Below, in pieces: positions 1-8,194 of a stretch of DNA of 64,000 nt. The position numbers and the translations under genes were made by a program. Every line of letters starts with the position of its first letter. The stretch's first letter is position 1. The notes beneath the pieces were generated by a model that did no database searches, had not been told where the DNA came from, and saw nothing but the letters and a program-made list of their open reading frames with translations. Source of the DNA: DTU089 sp964421815. Its GTDB lineage: Bacteria; Bacillota; Clostridia; Oscillospirales; Acutalibacteraceae. Where the stretch lies: positions 62,001 through 126,000 of the forward strand of contig CAYQYT010000002.1 in assembly GCA_964421815.1 (NCBI GenBank), read 5' to 3'.

Positions 1-2
1 TC

Positions 3-2621
3 AGATTCGACGTATCATATAAGGTTCTTGATGAAGACGGCAATGCTCTTGCTAATAAGACGTTTGTAAAGTCATCCTATGCATGGTTGAGTTATTACGA
101 AAGTTCCGATGAAGGTACCAGAACTTTCTTGTTTGACGGATCAAACTGGGCGGGCGATAACCTTAGGTTTGGTACTAAATCACCCCAATATCTTGATATA
201 GATAATATAGAATCCGATATTGAGAATACAGCTCCTGCATTTATATTGTTTGATAACCCGACAAAGAGACTTAACGGATACAACGTTACGGCTACACCTT
301 TTGACGGTATAACACCCGGTACTGCAGACAAGGGTTCCAGTGACTACTTGGGTTCGGGTACAAAGAGAGAATTCCCGAATATTTATCTCTTTAAAGACGG
401 TACCTACGTTTGTGAAGGCGGTAAAACAGAAGGCGACAGAAGCATCACGGTTACCGGCGCATCTTTCAACCGTGCTGCTTGGGAAGCTGCAAACAGAAAA
501 GAAGGCAACGAAACCAAAACGTCTGTAACGATCACGTGTAAACCGGGTAGCAATACTGAGACAAAAACCGGCGATGTAATAATTAAGTATTACAGCTCTG
601 TAAATGCTTCCAAGCTCTTATCTCTTGTTAATGACGAAGCTAAAATTCAGAGAACAACGGATATGTATCATAATGACAACACTACCTACTATGCTGACAG
701 ACTCCTTCGTACAACGGAAGTAAGCGAAGACCTTCTTAAAGAAACCACAAGCACAGGAACTGCTTGGATTGATGACGATAAGAATGTATATGCTGAGTCA
801 CAGGTTACAAATATCGTTACCACCAACTATAAAGTTAACGGAAAAGATACCGGAATCGTTGAATCCGAGACCGGTACGGTAGTTAGCGGTGATACAAAGA
901 TTGCTGTTAAAAAGGTTACAACACTTAACGGTGCAGATGTTTGGAACAGATACAGGGCCAACCTTGAAATCGGTATGCGCGGTGCATGGCAGATTAAGTG
1001 GCGTACAGAATCACTCTTCAACCAGGGAGAACTTTACAAAAACCTTTATATCTCTGCAACAGAAGTTCAGTTCCTTAAATTAACTGACCTTGAGCTTGCA
1101 GCAACCGGCGGTGCAGGCCTTGACAGTGCAGTTGATGCACTCGAAGCACAGCTTGACGCTGTTGAAGCTCAGTACAGCGATACTCAGGACTATACTGATT
1201 ATATGATGTATAGATGGAACCGTTACAACACAGTAAGAGAGGACGCAAGATCAATCGTTGATAAGAAGAAGGCAGCTGCTCCCTCAGCACCCGATTCTAA
1301 GTTCTTCCCCTACTCAGGTGTAACAGAAACAGAAATTAAGGGTATTTTGTCAAATTCAGCAAACGCAGGTATTATCGGCAGCTATGTGGGCGGTACTGAT
1401 GATGGAAACTTCATCTCCGCACTTCTTGAGGATTATACCGCTGAAGAGATGCTTGTACGTAACAAAGAACTCGAAAATGCAAAGAGCAGATATGCAAACG
1501 TTTCCGCTCTTGACGTTGCACAGGCATCGAACCTTCTTAACAGAATCCCCGCAAGACTCATTGTACGTTATAAAGATGCAAGCGGTAACAAGACTGTTGT
1601 TAAAACACACCTTGCTAACGAAATTGCTTCCGCAAATGCAATGATCGGCAAAGTGAACGTAGATGAATTCGGCGATCCCAAATACACAGATCGTAGCTGG
1701 AGCAGATATGAAAAAGCTCTTGCAGCTGCTGAAGCTTTAAATGCTGATGCTAAGGCAACACAGATGCAGATCTTTGACACTAAGTGGGAACTTCTTATTG
1801 CACGTAACGGTCTTGTACTTCTTGCTGACGAGGCTGATTACAGCGAACTTGAAGAACTCATTGCACAGGCTAAGAATGCACTTGCACATCAGGATCTCTA
1901 TGACAACACTGCTAAAGATTTTGGTGCAGTTCTTGCAGAACTCGGCTTTGGTTATGATGAAGAGGGCGAGGCTATTAAGGTTGCTCTTGCAAACGGCGAT
2001 AAGGTAGATCTCTTCCCCGGTTCCGCAGAAGAAGTTAACCATAAGGGTTACGACTGGACCGATCAGAAGAAGATTGACCGTGCAGCAACAGCTCTTAAAG
2101 AAGCTCTTGCAAAACTCAAATTCAAAGATTCAAATGTTGGATTTGCAGATGGCTCCGATACAGTCAAAGACATCGTTCTTGTTGAAGCAGACGAGAAAGC
2201 AGGCATTGAAGAAGTTAAACTCAGCAGTGTTGCAAAAATCGGCGCTAAGCTTGATGCAGCAGCTGTTAAGGCTCTCTTCACAGCAACCGGTTCAGAAGAT
2301 GCTATCGTTTCTGCAGACGTTAACTACTCTGCAGCACAGTATGATGTTGACGGCTTTGTTGGTACAAACGCAACAATTACTTACTACAAAACTATCGACG
2401 AAGTTAAAGTTCCCGTTGCAACAATTAAACTTGTTGTTGAAGGTGACGTAAACGGCGACGGTGTTGTTAATGTACTTGACGCAAGTATCGTACAGGTTGT
2501 TTCAACTGAGCATGCTGAACTTGAAGGTGCATACCTTGTAGCAGGTAACATGGTTGGCGACATTACAGCCGGCATCGATAGAGATGACTATCTCCAGGTT
2601 GTTAACAAAGTTCTTGCATAA
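3..2621 (+). CDS. Secreted multidomain protein with FIVAR-like helices and C-terminal dockerin (5' partial)
   Basis: The frame is open from the first bases of the window, so the true start and any signal peptide lie upstream. The N-terminal half is Thr/Asn-rich and looks beta-structured. Between roughly residues 380 and 720 come alanine- and leucine-rich helical segments with a pattern such as SWSRYEKALAAAEAL, which resembles FIVAR-type surface-protein repeats. The C-terminus carries a dockerin-like calcium loop (GDVNGDGVVNVLDASIV) followed by a degenerate second half. Dockerins bind cohesins, so this is probably an extracellular protein docked to a scaffold or the cell surface. No catalytic domain is visible in the part seen. 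It is followed by two more secreted cohesin/dockerin-type proteins. The dockerin call is firm; the rest is by resemblance. Confidence 0.75.
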   Translation, partial: RFDVSYKVLDEDGNALANKTFVKSSYAWLSYYESSDEGTRTFLFDGSNWAGDNLRFGTKSPQYLDIDNIESDIENTAPAFILFDNPTKRLNGYNVTATPFDGITPGTADKGSSDYLGSGTKREFPNIYLFKDGTYVCEGGKTEGDRSITVTGASFNRAAWEAANRKEGNETKTSVTITCKPGSNTETKTGDVIIKYYSSVNASKLLSLVNDEAKIQRTTDMYHNDNTTYYADRLLRTTEVSEDLLKETTSTGTAWIDDDKNVYAESQVTNIVTTNYKVNGKDTGIVESETGTVVSGDTKIAVKKVTTLNGADVWNRYRANLEIGMRGAWQIKWRTESLFNQGELYKNLYISATEVQFLKLTDLELAATGGAGLDSAVDALEAQLDAVEAQYSDTQDYTDYMMYRWNRYNTVREDARSIVDKKKAAAPSAPDSKFFPYSGVTETEIKGILSNSANAGIIGSYVGGTDDGNFISALLEDYTAEEMLVRNKELENAKSRYANVSALDVAQASNLLNRIPARLIVRYKDASGNKTVVKTHLANEIASANAMIGKVNVDEFGDPKYTDRSWSRYEKALAAAEALNADAKATQMQIFDTKWELLIARNGLVLLADEADYSELEELIAQAKNALAHQDLYDNTAKDFGAVLAELGFGYDEEGEAIKVALANGDKVDLFPGSAEEVNHKGYDWTDQKKIDRAATALKEALAKLKFKDSNVGFADGSDTVKDIVLVEADEKAGIEEVKLSSVAKIGAKLDAAAVKALFTATGSEDAIVSADVNYSAAQYDVDGFVGTNATITYYKTIDEVKVPVATIKLVVEGDVNGDGVVNVLDASIVQVVSTEHAELEGAYLVAGNMVGDITAGIDRDDYLQVVNKVLA

Positions 2622-2660
2622 GTAATTTGAAATGTTTAAAATCCATTGACTGAAAAAACT

Positions 2661-2684
2661 CTCCTGCCGAGAAATCGGCAGGAG
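2661..2684. other. Perfect 10-bp stem-loop after the dockerin gene
   Basis: CTCCTGCCGA, loop GAAA, TCGGCAGGAG: a perfect GC-rich stem with a stable tetraloop, 40 bases after the stop codon. On the plus strand no T-run follows. The T-run appears only on the minus strand (six A's lie 5' of the stem). It could be a 3' stabilising hairpin or a terminator for antisense transcription. Confidence 0.55.
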
Positions 2685-2690
2685 GGGAAG

Positions 2691-2721
2691 TTGAAAACTG
2701 CATACCATTTATATATATAAT
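2691..2721 (+). promoter_or_regulatory. Possible sigma-A promoter for the cohesin/dockerin gene
   Basis: TTGAAA and TATAAT separated by 19 bases, about 95 bases upstream of the next start codon. The spacer is longer than the optimum and the AT-rich stretch offers several alternative -10 boxes, so the exact position is uncertain. Confidence 0.35.
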
Positions 2722-2814
2722 ATATGGGTGTTTCAGATTTCCGCAGTCAATCGGTGCAGTCGAAAGACTGTTGTTTGGAGAGAATTTGAAAAAATTACTC
2801 AAGGAGGCAAACAA

Positions 2815-3912
2815 ATGTCTAAAAAAATTATTAGTGTTATGCTTGCCCTTGTACTTGTTCTTTCAACATTGGCAACTGTTGCTTTTGCAGCAGGCGTTAC
2901 CTTTGAAGAATTGGACGCAGAAGGTTTAAGCACAAATACACAAACTTGGTCCCTTGGTGAACCAAAAGATAACGGAGACGGCACATATTCCGTTGATGTT
3001 ACTCTTACCACAAACTACCCCACAGGTGCAATTCAGTTTCTTGTTGAAGAAACCGACCCTGACAACGCTATTACACTCACGGGTGTAACAGTTGGTTCGG
3101 CTATCACTTATGATGCTGAAGCAAGTAAAAACTCTTCAGGTCTTGTAGTTATCGTTCCGCAGACAACTGCAGATACCAGTTTGATTACCGCACCGGTAAT
3201 TGATGGTGTTGTTGCAACCCTTACCTACACTTATGCAGGTAGCGGTTCTGCACAGATTGCTATCAAAAACGATCCTTTTAACGAGGAGAATGCAGCCGGT
3301 ACTCTTATTGCAGCACGTATGGGCAACGGTAACATTGTTGGCACAGATTTCATTGCAGGCCAGACAGTTTTGTCAACAGGCGAAGCAAAAACAATCGGTG
3401 CAGCAGGCAAACCCGAACTTGTTGTAAAAGCAGGTACAAACGGTGCTATTAACGATACTTACAAATGCGTTTACGGTATAGATGTTATGGATGCAGGCGA
3501 AACCCTTAGCGATGTATTTGAAGTTACCAACGGCGGTTCCTTTGTGGTAACACCCAGTGTTGAAGGTGTGGAAGAAGGAACGGGCGCTGTTATTACTGTT
3601 TATTCCGGTCCCAACGGTACGGGCAGTGTTATCGGCGAATATACCGTAGTTATTCACGGTGATGTAAACGGTGACGGTTCTGCTGACTCACTTGATGCCA
3701 GCATTCTTTGTGAGTTTGAAATTGGATTTATATCTGATTTCAGTGCTTACGGTATCTCTGATGATATAGCATTCATCGCCGGCGATGTTAACGCAGATGG
3801 CGGTGCTGATAGTCTTGATGCAAGTATTATTTGTGAGTTTGAAATTGGCTTCTTAGAAAATCTCTATGATATTACAACTCTTCCCGGAGACCTTGCAACT
3901 GTTTGGTGCTGA
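2815..3912 (+). CDS. Secreted cohesin-like protein with C-terminal dockerin
   Basis: The start is set at the ATG preceded by AAGGAGG. An in-frame upstream extension has no ribosome site and would bury the signal peptide. The 365-aa product begins with a classic signal peptide (MSKKIISVMLALVLVLSTLA, cleaved near AFA-A). Residues about 30-190 form a beta-rich domain whose pattern (xVDVTLTTNYP...GAIQFLV...VVATLTYTY) resembles the cohesin fold. The last 80 residues hold two well-formed dockerin repeats, GDVNGDGSADSLDASIL and GDVNADGGADSLDASII, each followed by CEFEIGF. A cohesin-like domain joined to a dockerin suggests an adaptor in an extracellular complex. The dockerin is certain by motif; the cohesin call is tentative. 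Confidence 0.75.
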   Translation: MSKKIISVMLALVLVLSTLATVAFAAGVTFEELDAEGLSTNTQTWSLGEPKDNGDGTYSVDVTLTTNYPTGAIQFLVEETDPDNAITLTGVTVGSAITYDAEASKNSSGLVVIVPQTTADTSLITAPVIDGVVATLTYTYAGSGSAQIAIKNDPFNEENAAGTLIAARMGNGNIVGTDFIAGQTVLSTGEAKTIGAAGKPELVVKAGTNGAINDTYKCVYGIDVMDAGETLSDVFEVTNGGSFVVTPSVEGVEEGTGAVITVYSGPNGTGSVIGEYTVVIHGDVNGDGSADSLDASILCEFEIGFISDFSAYGISDDIAFIAGDVNADGGADSLDASIICEFEIGFLENLYDITTLPGDLATVWC

Positions 3913-3969
3913 TTTTTAGTTTATATATTTTGTAAATAATTTAATTTAATAGTTTTAGGAGGCACAAAA

Positions 3970-5055
3970 ATGTCTAAAACAAAAAAAGTACTTAGCCTTG
4001 TAATGGCTATTGCACTTATGTTCAATGTTTTGGCAATTGCGTCATCTGCTGCTTGTGCAGACGGTAAATTAGTCGGTTTTACTGCAGAGTCAGCTGATAA
4101 GCTTGTTGCCGGTGGTACAGTAACTGTGGATTTTTATATTGAACTTCCTGCAGGTACTGACTACACAACGTATAAACTCGGTTTGTTCCAGTTAATTGTT
4201 TCTTATAATAAAGATATCTTGACCCCCGTTACAAGAACATGGGGCGATACTTATGCAGAGTTTATGGCACCTACTAACGGATTTAATACAACCACCTCTA
4301 CTGTTCACGGTTGGATTTCATCTTATCTCACAACAGAAGAGGCGCCAAAATATACCGGTTCTTGTGCAATTGCCGGTAGCCAAGTTGATAATACCAATTC
4401 CTATGGATATACGGGTTCAACCGGTTATTGCATTAAATCATTAAAAGATAAGATGTTTTCAATCACTTTCAAAGTTGCGGATACTTACGACGGAACATCT
4501 TCCGCAGATGTTGCTATTCTTCAGAATTCTTTCCAGAATGCAACAAGAGCTTACTTGCGTGATATTACCGGTAATGGCGGTAGTAAACTCAACAAAAATG
4601 GTTCACAGGTTGACTGGTCTGATAGTGCTGTTACATTGACTGCAGCTGCATCTGCAACTCCCTCTGTAGCTCATGATAAAACAATGGGTCAGATGAAGAG
4701 CTGGGCATCTTTGACAGGTCCCTTCAACGGCGGTTTGGTTGGTAGAATTTCTAACCTTCCTTTGACCTTTGATGAAAATGACAACTGTAACGAAATTAAA
4801 AAGATTGAAGTTACTATCGCAACTACCGATGGTTCAACAACTGCTGAAGCATATACTGTTTACAAACAGGCAGACGGTTCATATCTCTTCCGTGCTGTAA
4901 TCAAAAATATGACTATCACAGATGAAGAAACATTAACATGCACTTATGCTGTTACAAAGGCTGACGATACAGTTATCTACAGTGATCCTTTTACAACAAC
5001 AGCAAAACAGATGTATGACACAGCACTTGCTAATTACACAGCAGCAAATCCGTAA
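3970..5055 (+). CDS. Secreted cohesin-like beta-sandwich protein
   Basis: The ATG lies 7 bases after AGGAGG. The 361-aa product has a signal peptide (residues 1-28, ending in ASSAA). A long beta-rich region follows, with a cohesin-like pattern: VTVDFYIELPAG, then LGLFQLIVSYNKDIL, then MFSITFKVADTY. Residues about 225-360 form a second beta-rich domain without a recognisable motif. There is no dockerin and no LPxTG sorting signal. Its stop codon overlaps the next start (TAATG), so it is probably translationally coupled to the 68-aa protein. Shared context with the two upstream secreted proteins suggests a surface or scaffold role, but the family is not recognised with certainty. Confidence 0.65.
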   Translation: MSKTKKVLSLVMAIALMFNVLAIASSAACADGKLVGFTAESADKLVAGGTVTVDFYIELPAGTDYTTYKLGLFQLIVSYNKDILTPVTRTWGDTYAEFMAPTNGFNTTTSTVHGWISSYLTTEEAPKYTGSCAIAGSQVDNTNSYGYTGSTGYCIKSLKDKMFSITFKVADTYDGTSSADVAILQNSFQNATRAYLRDITGNGGSKLNKNGSQVDWSDSAVTLTAAASATPSVAHDKTMGQMKSWASLTGPFNGGLVGRISNLPLTFDENDNCNEIKKIEVTIATTDGSTTAEAYTVYKQADGSYLFRAVIKNMTITDEETLTCTYAVTKADDTVIYSDPFTTTAKQMYDTALANYTAANP

Positions 5056-5261
5056 TGATTTCGAGAGCTTACGAAAAAGCAGATTTTCAAATTATAGAGT
5101 TTGCCGTTGAGGATGTTTTGACCGCTTCAAGTGTTGTTCACACAACTCGGCCAAACACAACCGCCCCTTCAACCACTTTGCCCGGAACAACTTCCGGCAA
5201 CGGAAACATAGCAGGCGGCAGCGGCGACGCGGAATTTGATTATTCTGACCTTTTCCAGTGA
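5055..5261 (+). CDS. Small peptide, paralogue of the next ORF, RiPP-leader-like
   Basis: This 68-aa ORF starts at the ATG overlapping the previous stop (TAATG); it has no separate ribosome site, which implies coupling. Its N-terminal part reads AYEKADFQIIEFAVEDVLTASS and aligns with KYTAPELEIMEIELEDVLTVSS of the 41-aa ORF just downstream, so the two are paralogues. The tail is Thr/Pro/Ser-rich, then Gly-rich, ending in DAEFDYSDLFQ. There is no signal peptide or membrane helix. The Y-x-x-(P)...E-D-V-L-T-x-S-S block looks like the conserved leader of a peptide precursor with a variable C-terminal core, but no modifying enzyme lies beside it. Confidence 0.55.
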   Translation: MISRAYEKADFQIIEFAVEDVLTASSVVHTTRPNTTAPSTTLPGTTSGNGNIAGGSGDAEFDYSDLFQ

Positions 5262-5303
5262 TTCAATAATACTTTAAAGATATTGAAAGGAGTATTTTTT
5301 ATA

Positions 5304-5429
5304 ATGAAAAAATACACAGCACCTGAGCTCGAAATCATGGAGATCGAGCTCGAGGATGTACTCACAGTTTCCAGCGGAACTGATGGCGAATGGAACGCTT
5401 CTCTTGGCGGAGATAACGGTTGGTATTAA
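5304..5429 (+). CDS. 41-aa peptide with YxxPxL leader-like motif
   Basis: Found by reading the sequence: the ATG lies 12 bases after GAAAGGAG, and the ORF ends at TAA 5427-5429. The N-terminal half is KKYTAPELEIMEIELEDVLT; the C-terminal half is short, Gly/Ser/Asp-rich and ends in DNGWY. The YTAPEL element matches the YxxPxL pattern known from lasso-type leader peptides recognised by PqqD-like RRE proteins. It is a paralogue of the preceding 68-aa ORF (shared E-D-V-L-T-x-S-S). Two hairpins follow it, and an S24/S26 peptidase gene lies 315 bases downstream. A precursor role is inference. The tail has no Asp/Glu at positions 7-9 from a Gly, as a lasso core would need. Confidence 0.6.
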   Translation: MKKYTAPELEIMEIELEDVLTVSSGTDGEWNASLGGDNGWY

Positions 5430-5464
5430 TTATCAACGGTTTTTCCGATAAAGTTATGTAGTCC

Positions 5465-5483
5465 CTCCCACCATGTGTGGGAG
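5465..5483 (+). other. Hairpin in the 5430-5744 intergenic region
   Basis: CTCCCAC, loop CATGT, GTGGGAG: a perfect 7-bp stem 36 bases after the 41-aa ORF. No T-run follows. Together with the next hairpin it forms the 3' end of the peptide transcript. Confidence 0.5.
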
Positions 5484-5520
5484 CGGGCTGTGAGTAAACC
5501 TCATATTAAAAAATTTTCAG

Positions 5521-5545
5521 CAAGCCGGGGTAACCCGGCTTGTTT
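5521..5545 (+). terminator. Probable terminator after the small peptide genes
   Basis: CAAGCCGGG, loop GTAA, CCCGGCTTG: a perfect 9-bp stem followed by TTTGAGTT. It is GC-rich and sits between the peptide gene and the peptidase gene. The T-run is short, so termination may be partial. In the remaining roughly 200 bases up to 5744 I see no gene or clear promoter. Confidence 0.55.
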
Positions 5546-5744
5546 GAGTTAATAAATTTGTTTCTGTTTGGTTTTGCAAGCCTTACAAATCGAAACAGGT
5601 ACAAATTTACGGCACTTTCAACAACCCGCTAAGCTTTATTGTAAAAATAAACTTCGGGTTCACACGTAAAAATATACGAACAAAAAGCCGACAGGAACTA
5701 TCCGATAATATGTCGAAATAATAACCGCAAGAGAGGATTATTTT

Positions 5745-6227
5745 ATGCCCAAGGTAAATATGGAAACGTTGCTTCCCTATATTGAGGAGGCGTTCAAAAG
5801 AGGAAAGTCATTCCGGATTCCCGTTACGGGAACAAGTATGAATCCTCTTTTGTATCAAAACAGGGATTTTGTTAAAATAGAAAAACCCACGCTGCCCCTT
5901 AAATTGGGCGATATCCCGCTCTATCGCAGAAATGACGGCTCCTTTGTTCTTCACCGTGTTGTGGGACTGACAGAAAACGGCGAATACATTATGTGCGGAG
6001 ATAACCAAACCCTTTTGGAATACGGTATTACCGACAAAAATATTATAGGAATTGCAAAGACCCTTATTATTGACGGCAGGGAAGTTGATACGGACAATGA
6101 TGCCGAGTATTTAAGATATAAAGAAAAATCTCTGAAAAACATCGGTGGCAGATATCCTTTAAGACGTTTTAAACGCAGGGTATTTCGATTGGCAAAAAAA
6201 TGCCTGACAAGTTTATCCCGCAACTAA
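5745..6227 (+). CDS. S24/S26 family signal-peptidase-like serine protease
   Basis: The ATG follows AGAGAGGA. The 160-aa product contains the peptidase S24/S26 signature: TGTSMNP with the predicted nucleophile Ser31, a second block FVLHRVVG where His70 occupies the position of the general base in SipW/ER-type enzymes (Lys in bacterial type I), and the conserved CGDN at residues 84-87. No membrane helix is visible, so it is shorter than a true type I signal peptidase. The C-terminus is strongly basic (RYPLRRFKRRVFRLAKK). It lies between short RiPP-like peptide ORFs and a polysaccharide tyrosine kinase. Its substrate is unknown; processing of the upstream peptides is an inference from position. 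Confidence 0.8.
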   Translation: MPKVNMETLLPYIEEAFKRGKSFRIPVTGTSMNPLLYQNRDFVKIEKPTLPLKLGDIPLYRRNDGSFVLHRVVGLTENGEYIMCGDNQTLLEYGITDKNIIGIAKTLIIDGREVDTDNDAEYLRYKEKSLKNIGGRYPLRRFKRRVFRLAKKCLTSLSRN

Positions 6228-6266
6228 AAACACAGTTAATTTCATGTATAAAATTTTTAAAAACTA

Positions 6267-6295
6267 TTGTAGATTGATTCGTTTTATGTTACAAT
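6267..6295 (+). promoter_or_regulatory. Putative sigma-A promoter of the BY-kinase gene
   Basis: TTGTAG, 17-base spacer, TACAAT, about 60 bases before the ATG of the Wzz/tyrosine kinase gene. Confidence 0.5.
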
Positions 6296-6355
6296 GAGTA
6301 GCATAGAATATTGTGGCTTTTCACAGCATTTATTAATTTAAAAGGGGATTCTAAA

Positions 6356-7840
6356 ATGGCTTACGAAGAGAAAAGAACACCCAACGACGATGTTATGGGG
6401 TTTGAACCGATTCTTAAAATTATCAGAACCGTTTTTGCTAAATGGTGGCTCGTTGTTATTTTTGCCGTTACTTTTGCCGTTGCAGGTTTCGGCATTGCTA
6501 AAATTACTTATACCGAGGTGTATTCTTCAGGTATAATATTTAACGTTTCCAACAAAGACAGAGATATTGCGGGCAGTGCCGGTGCCTATACTTCTGCAAG
6601 TGATGCCCAGGCCTCCACAACTCTTGCCAACAACTTTAAAACACTTATTCAGACAGGTAATGATTTTATTACCATGGTACAGGACATTGTTAAATCCACT
6701 ACCGGTCAGGAGTATTCCAAAAAATTCCTCCGCGGCTTAATTGATGTTCGTGTTGTTACCGATACAACTCTTATTAAGGTTAACGTTAATTCAAATGATG
6801 AAGAATTAACCTATGCCGTTGCTTCCGCAATCCAAAGCATTTACCCGGAAATTGCCAAGAAGGCTTTCCCTACGGCTGAGATCAGCGTTGTTGATAATGC
6901 CACCAAAGCTGCTCTTGCTTCCGACTCTACAACACTTATTTATACTGCTTTAGGATTATTTTTGGGTGCGGCTATTGCGATATTTATAATTCTCATTGTC
7001 GCAAAAATGCAAAACAAACTGCAGAGTACGGATGATATTAAAAGTAACTTTGGTTTGAGCATTCTTGCCACTGTTTCCAATATTAAAAACAAAAAGAAAA
7101 CAGATACTAAAAGACTTCTTATTACCGACAAAAATGTGGGACTGCCTTTTATTGAAACGTTTAAGCTCATCAGAACAAAGCTCGAAAACATTAAGCTGAA
7201 AAAAGGTTATTCCGTATTTGCCATAACAAGCTCTACGGAAAGTGAAGGCAAAACCACTTGTTCCGTTAACACTGCCCTCTCCCTTGCAAAAAGCGGTAAA
7301 TCCGTTCTCCTTATTGATGCGGACCTCAGAAAACCCGCTGTTTGTAAAACTCTCGGCATTTCCCTTGAGGGCGAAAGAGGCGTTTATGATATTGTCAAAG
7401 GCAACAAATCCTTTGAAGAATCCGTTAAATACATAGAGAAACTTAACCTCTATCTGCTTGTTACCTCTGTTGCCGTTAAAGATCCGTCGGAAACACTTGC
7501 TTCCGATGCCATGAGCGAAATTATTAAACAGGCAAAAGCCAACTTTGATTATGTAATTATTGACTGTCCTCCTGCGGGTGTTGTTGCCGATGCAGCTATT
7601 GTGGCAAACTACACCGATTCAGTTATTTTTGTTACAGCGGAAGACAGAGTTTCAATTTCACAGATTGAGTACGCACTCAGTGACCTTACAACCGCAAAAT
7701 CCGAAGTGCTCGGTTGCATTTACAACTGTGCCGGCAGCGGTAAAGGTTCCTTTGTTACAAACAGGGCGGACGGTTATTTCTCCAACTACGGTGCGTCATA
7801 TTACTATGGCGGTAAGACACACAGGTCTTCAAGACATTAA
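6356..7840 (+). CDS. Polysaccharide chain-length regulator fused to BY-type tyrosine autokinase
   Basis: The start is set at the ATG after AAAAGGGG; an upstream in-frame TTG has no ribosome site. The 494-aa protein is a Wzz-like co-polymerase fused to a bacterial tyrosine kinase. It has TM1 at about 30-50, an extracytoplasmic coiled region, and TM2 at about 190-213. The cytoplasmic kinase has Walker A (SSTESEGKTT, about 290-300), Walker A' (VLLIDADLRKP) and Walker B (YVIIDCPP, about 398). The C-terminal tail is a tyrosine cluster (YFSNYGASYYYGG), the usual autophosphorylation site. Such proteins control chain length and export of capsule or exopolysaccharide. No glycosyltransferases follow here; the downstream hairpin element ends the transcript. 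Confidence 0.9.
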   Translation: MAYEEKRTPNDDVMGFEPILKIIRTVFAKWWLVVIFAVTFAVAGFGIAKITYTEVYSSGIIFNVSNKDRDIAGSAGAYTSASDAQASTTLANNFKTLIQTGNDFITMVQDIVKSTTGQEYSKKFLRGLIDVRVVTDTTLIKVNVNSNDEELTYAVASAIQSIYPEIAKKAFPTAEISVVDNATKAALASDSTTLIYTALGLFLGAAIAIFIILIVAKMQNKLQSTDDIKSNFGLSILATVSNIKNKKKTDTKRLLITDKNVGLPFIETFKLIRTKLENIKLKKGYSVFAITSSTESEGKTTCSVNTALSLAKSGKSVLLIDADLRKPAVCKTLGISLEGERGVYDIVKGNKSFEESVKYIEKLNLYLLVTSVAVKDPSETLASDAMSEIIKQAKANFDYVIIDCPPAGVVADAAIVANYTDSVIFVTAEDRVSISQIEYALSDLTTAKSEVLGCIYNCAGSGKGSFVTNRADGYFSNYGASYYYGGKTHRSSRH

Positions 7841-7905
7841 CCGGTTAAGAACTCAATTGGGACTGTAAAAACAAAGTTTTTTGAGTCGTACTCTAAAGGA
7901 CAAAA

Positions 7906-7948
7906 AAGAGTTAATGTAGCAAAAAGCTACATTAACTCTTACTTTTTT
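7906..7948 (+). terminator. Strong 15-bp hairpin terminator inside the element
   Basis: AAGAGTTAATGTAGC, loop AAAAA, GCTACATTAACTCTT: a perfect 15-bp stem followed by ACTTTTTT. It will end transcription of the BY-kinase gene. A smaller hairpin, CCACT/AGTGG with flanking GCAC/GTGC, follows immediately. Confidence 0.8.
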
Positions 7949-7992
7949 GCACTGCCACTAAAAGTGGTGAGTAAGTGCGCCTTTAACTTCAA

Positions 7993-8194
7993 GTGATATT
8001 CTTTCCTTCGGAAAGAGTGATATTATGCACTTTTCGGCATAGTGATATTGAAATCTTCGATTTCAGTGTTATTTTATTCGCATAAAACTGTCCGAAGGAC
8101 AATATCACAATGCGTAGCATTATATAACTGCGAAGCAATATCACTCGCCGTATGGCGAATAAAACTGCGTGAGTGTCCTCTGGACACCCACGCA
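7993..8194. repeat. Array of short hairpins separated by GTGATATT / AATATCAC
   Basis: In order: GTGATATT; CTTTC-cttcg-GAAAG; GTGATATT; ATGC/GCAT; GTGATATT; TGAAATC-ttc-GATTTCA; GTGTTATT; TTAT-tcgc-ATAA; GTCC-gaa-GGAC; AATATCAC; AATGC-gta-GCATT; TGC-gaa-GCA; AATATCAC; TCGCC-gtat-GGCGA; and a 12-bp hairpin closing at 8194 with one mismatch. The left-half spacers are inverted complements of the right-half spacers, so the region can fold into one large branched structure. No open frame with a ribosome site lies inside. From 8205 to 8300 I see nothing but AT-rich sequence. Confidence 0.65.

Noticed and set aside
5304..5429. Classical lasso peptide precursor
   Set aside because: No Asp/Glu at position 7-9 after a Gly of the likely core, and no lasso cyclase or B1/B2 genes nearby; only a general leader-like call is kept.
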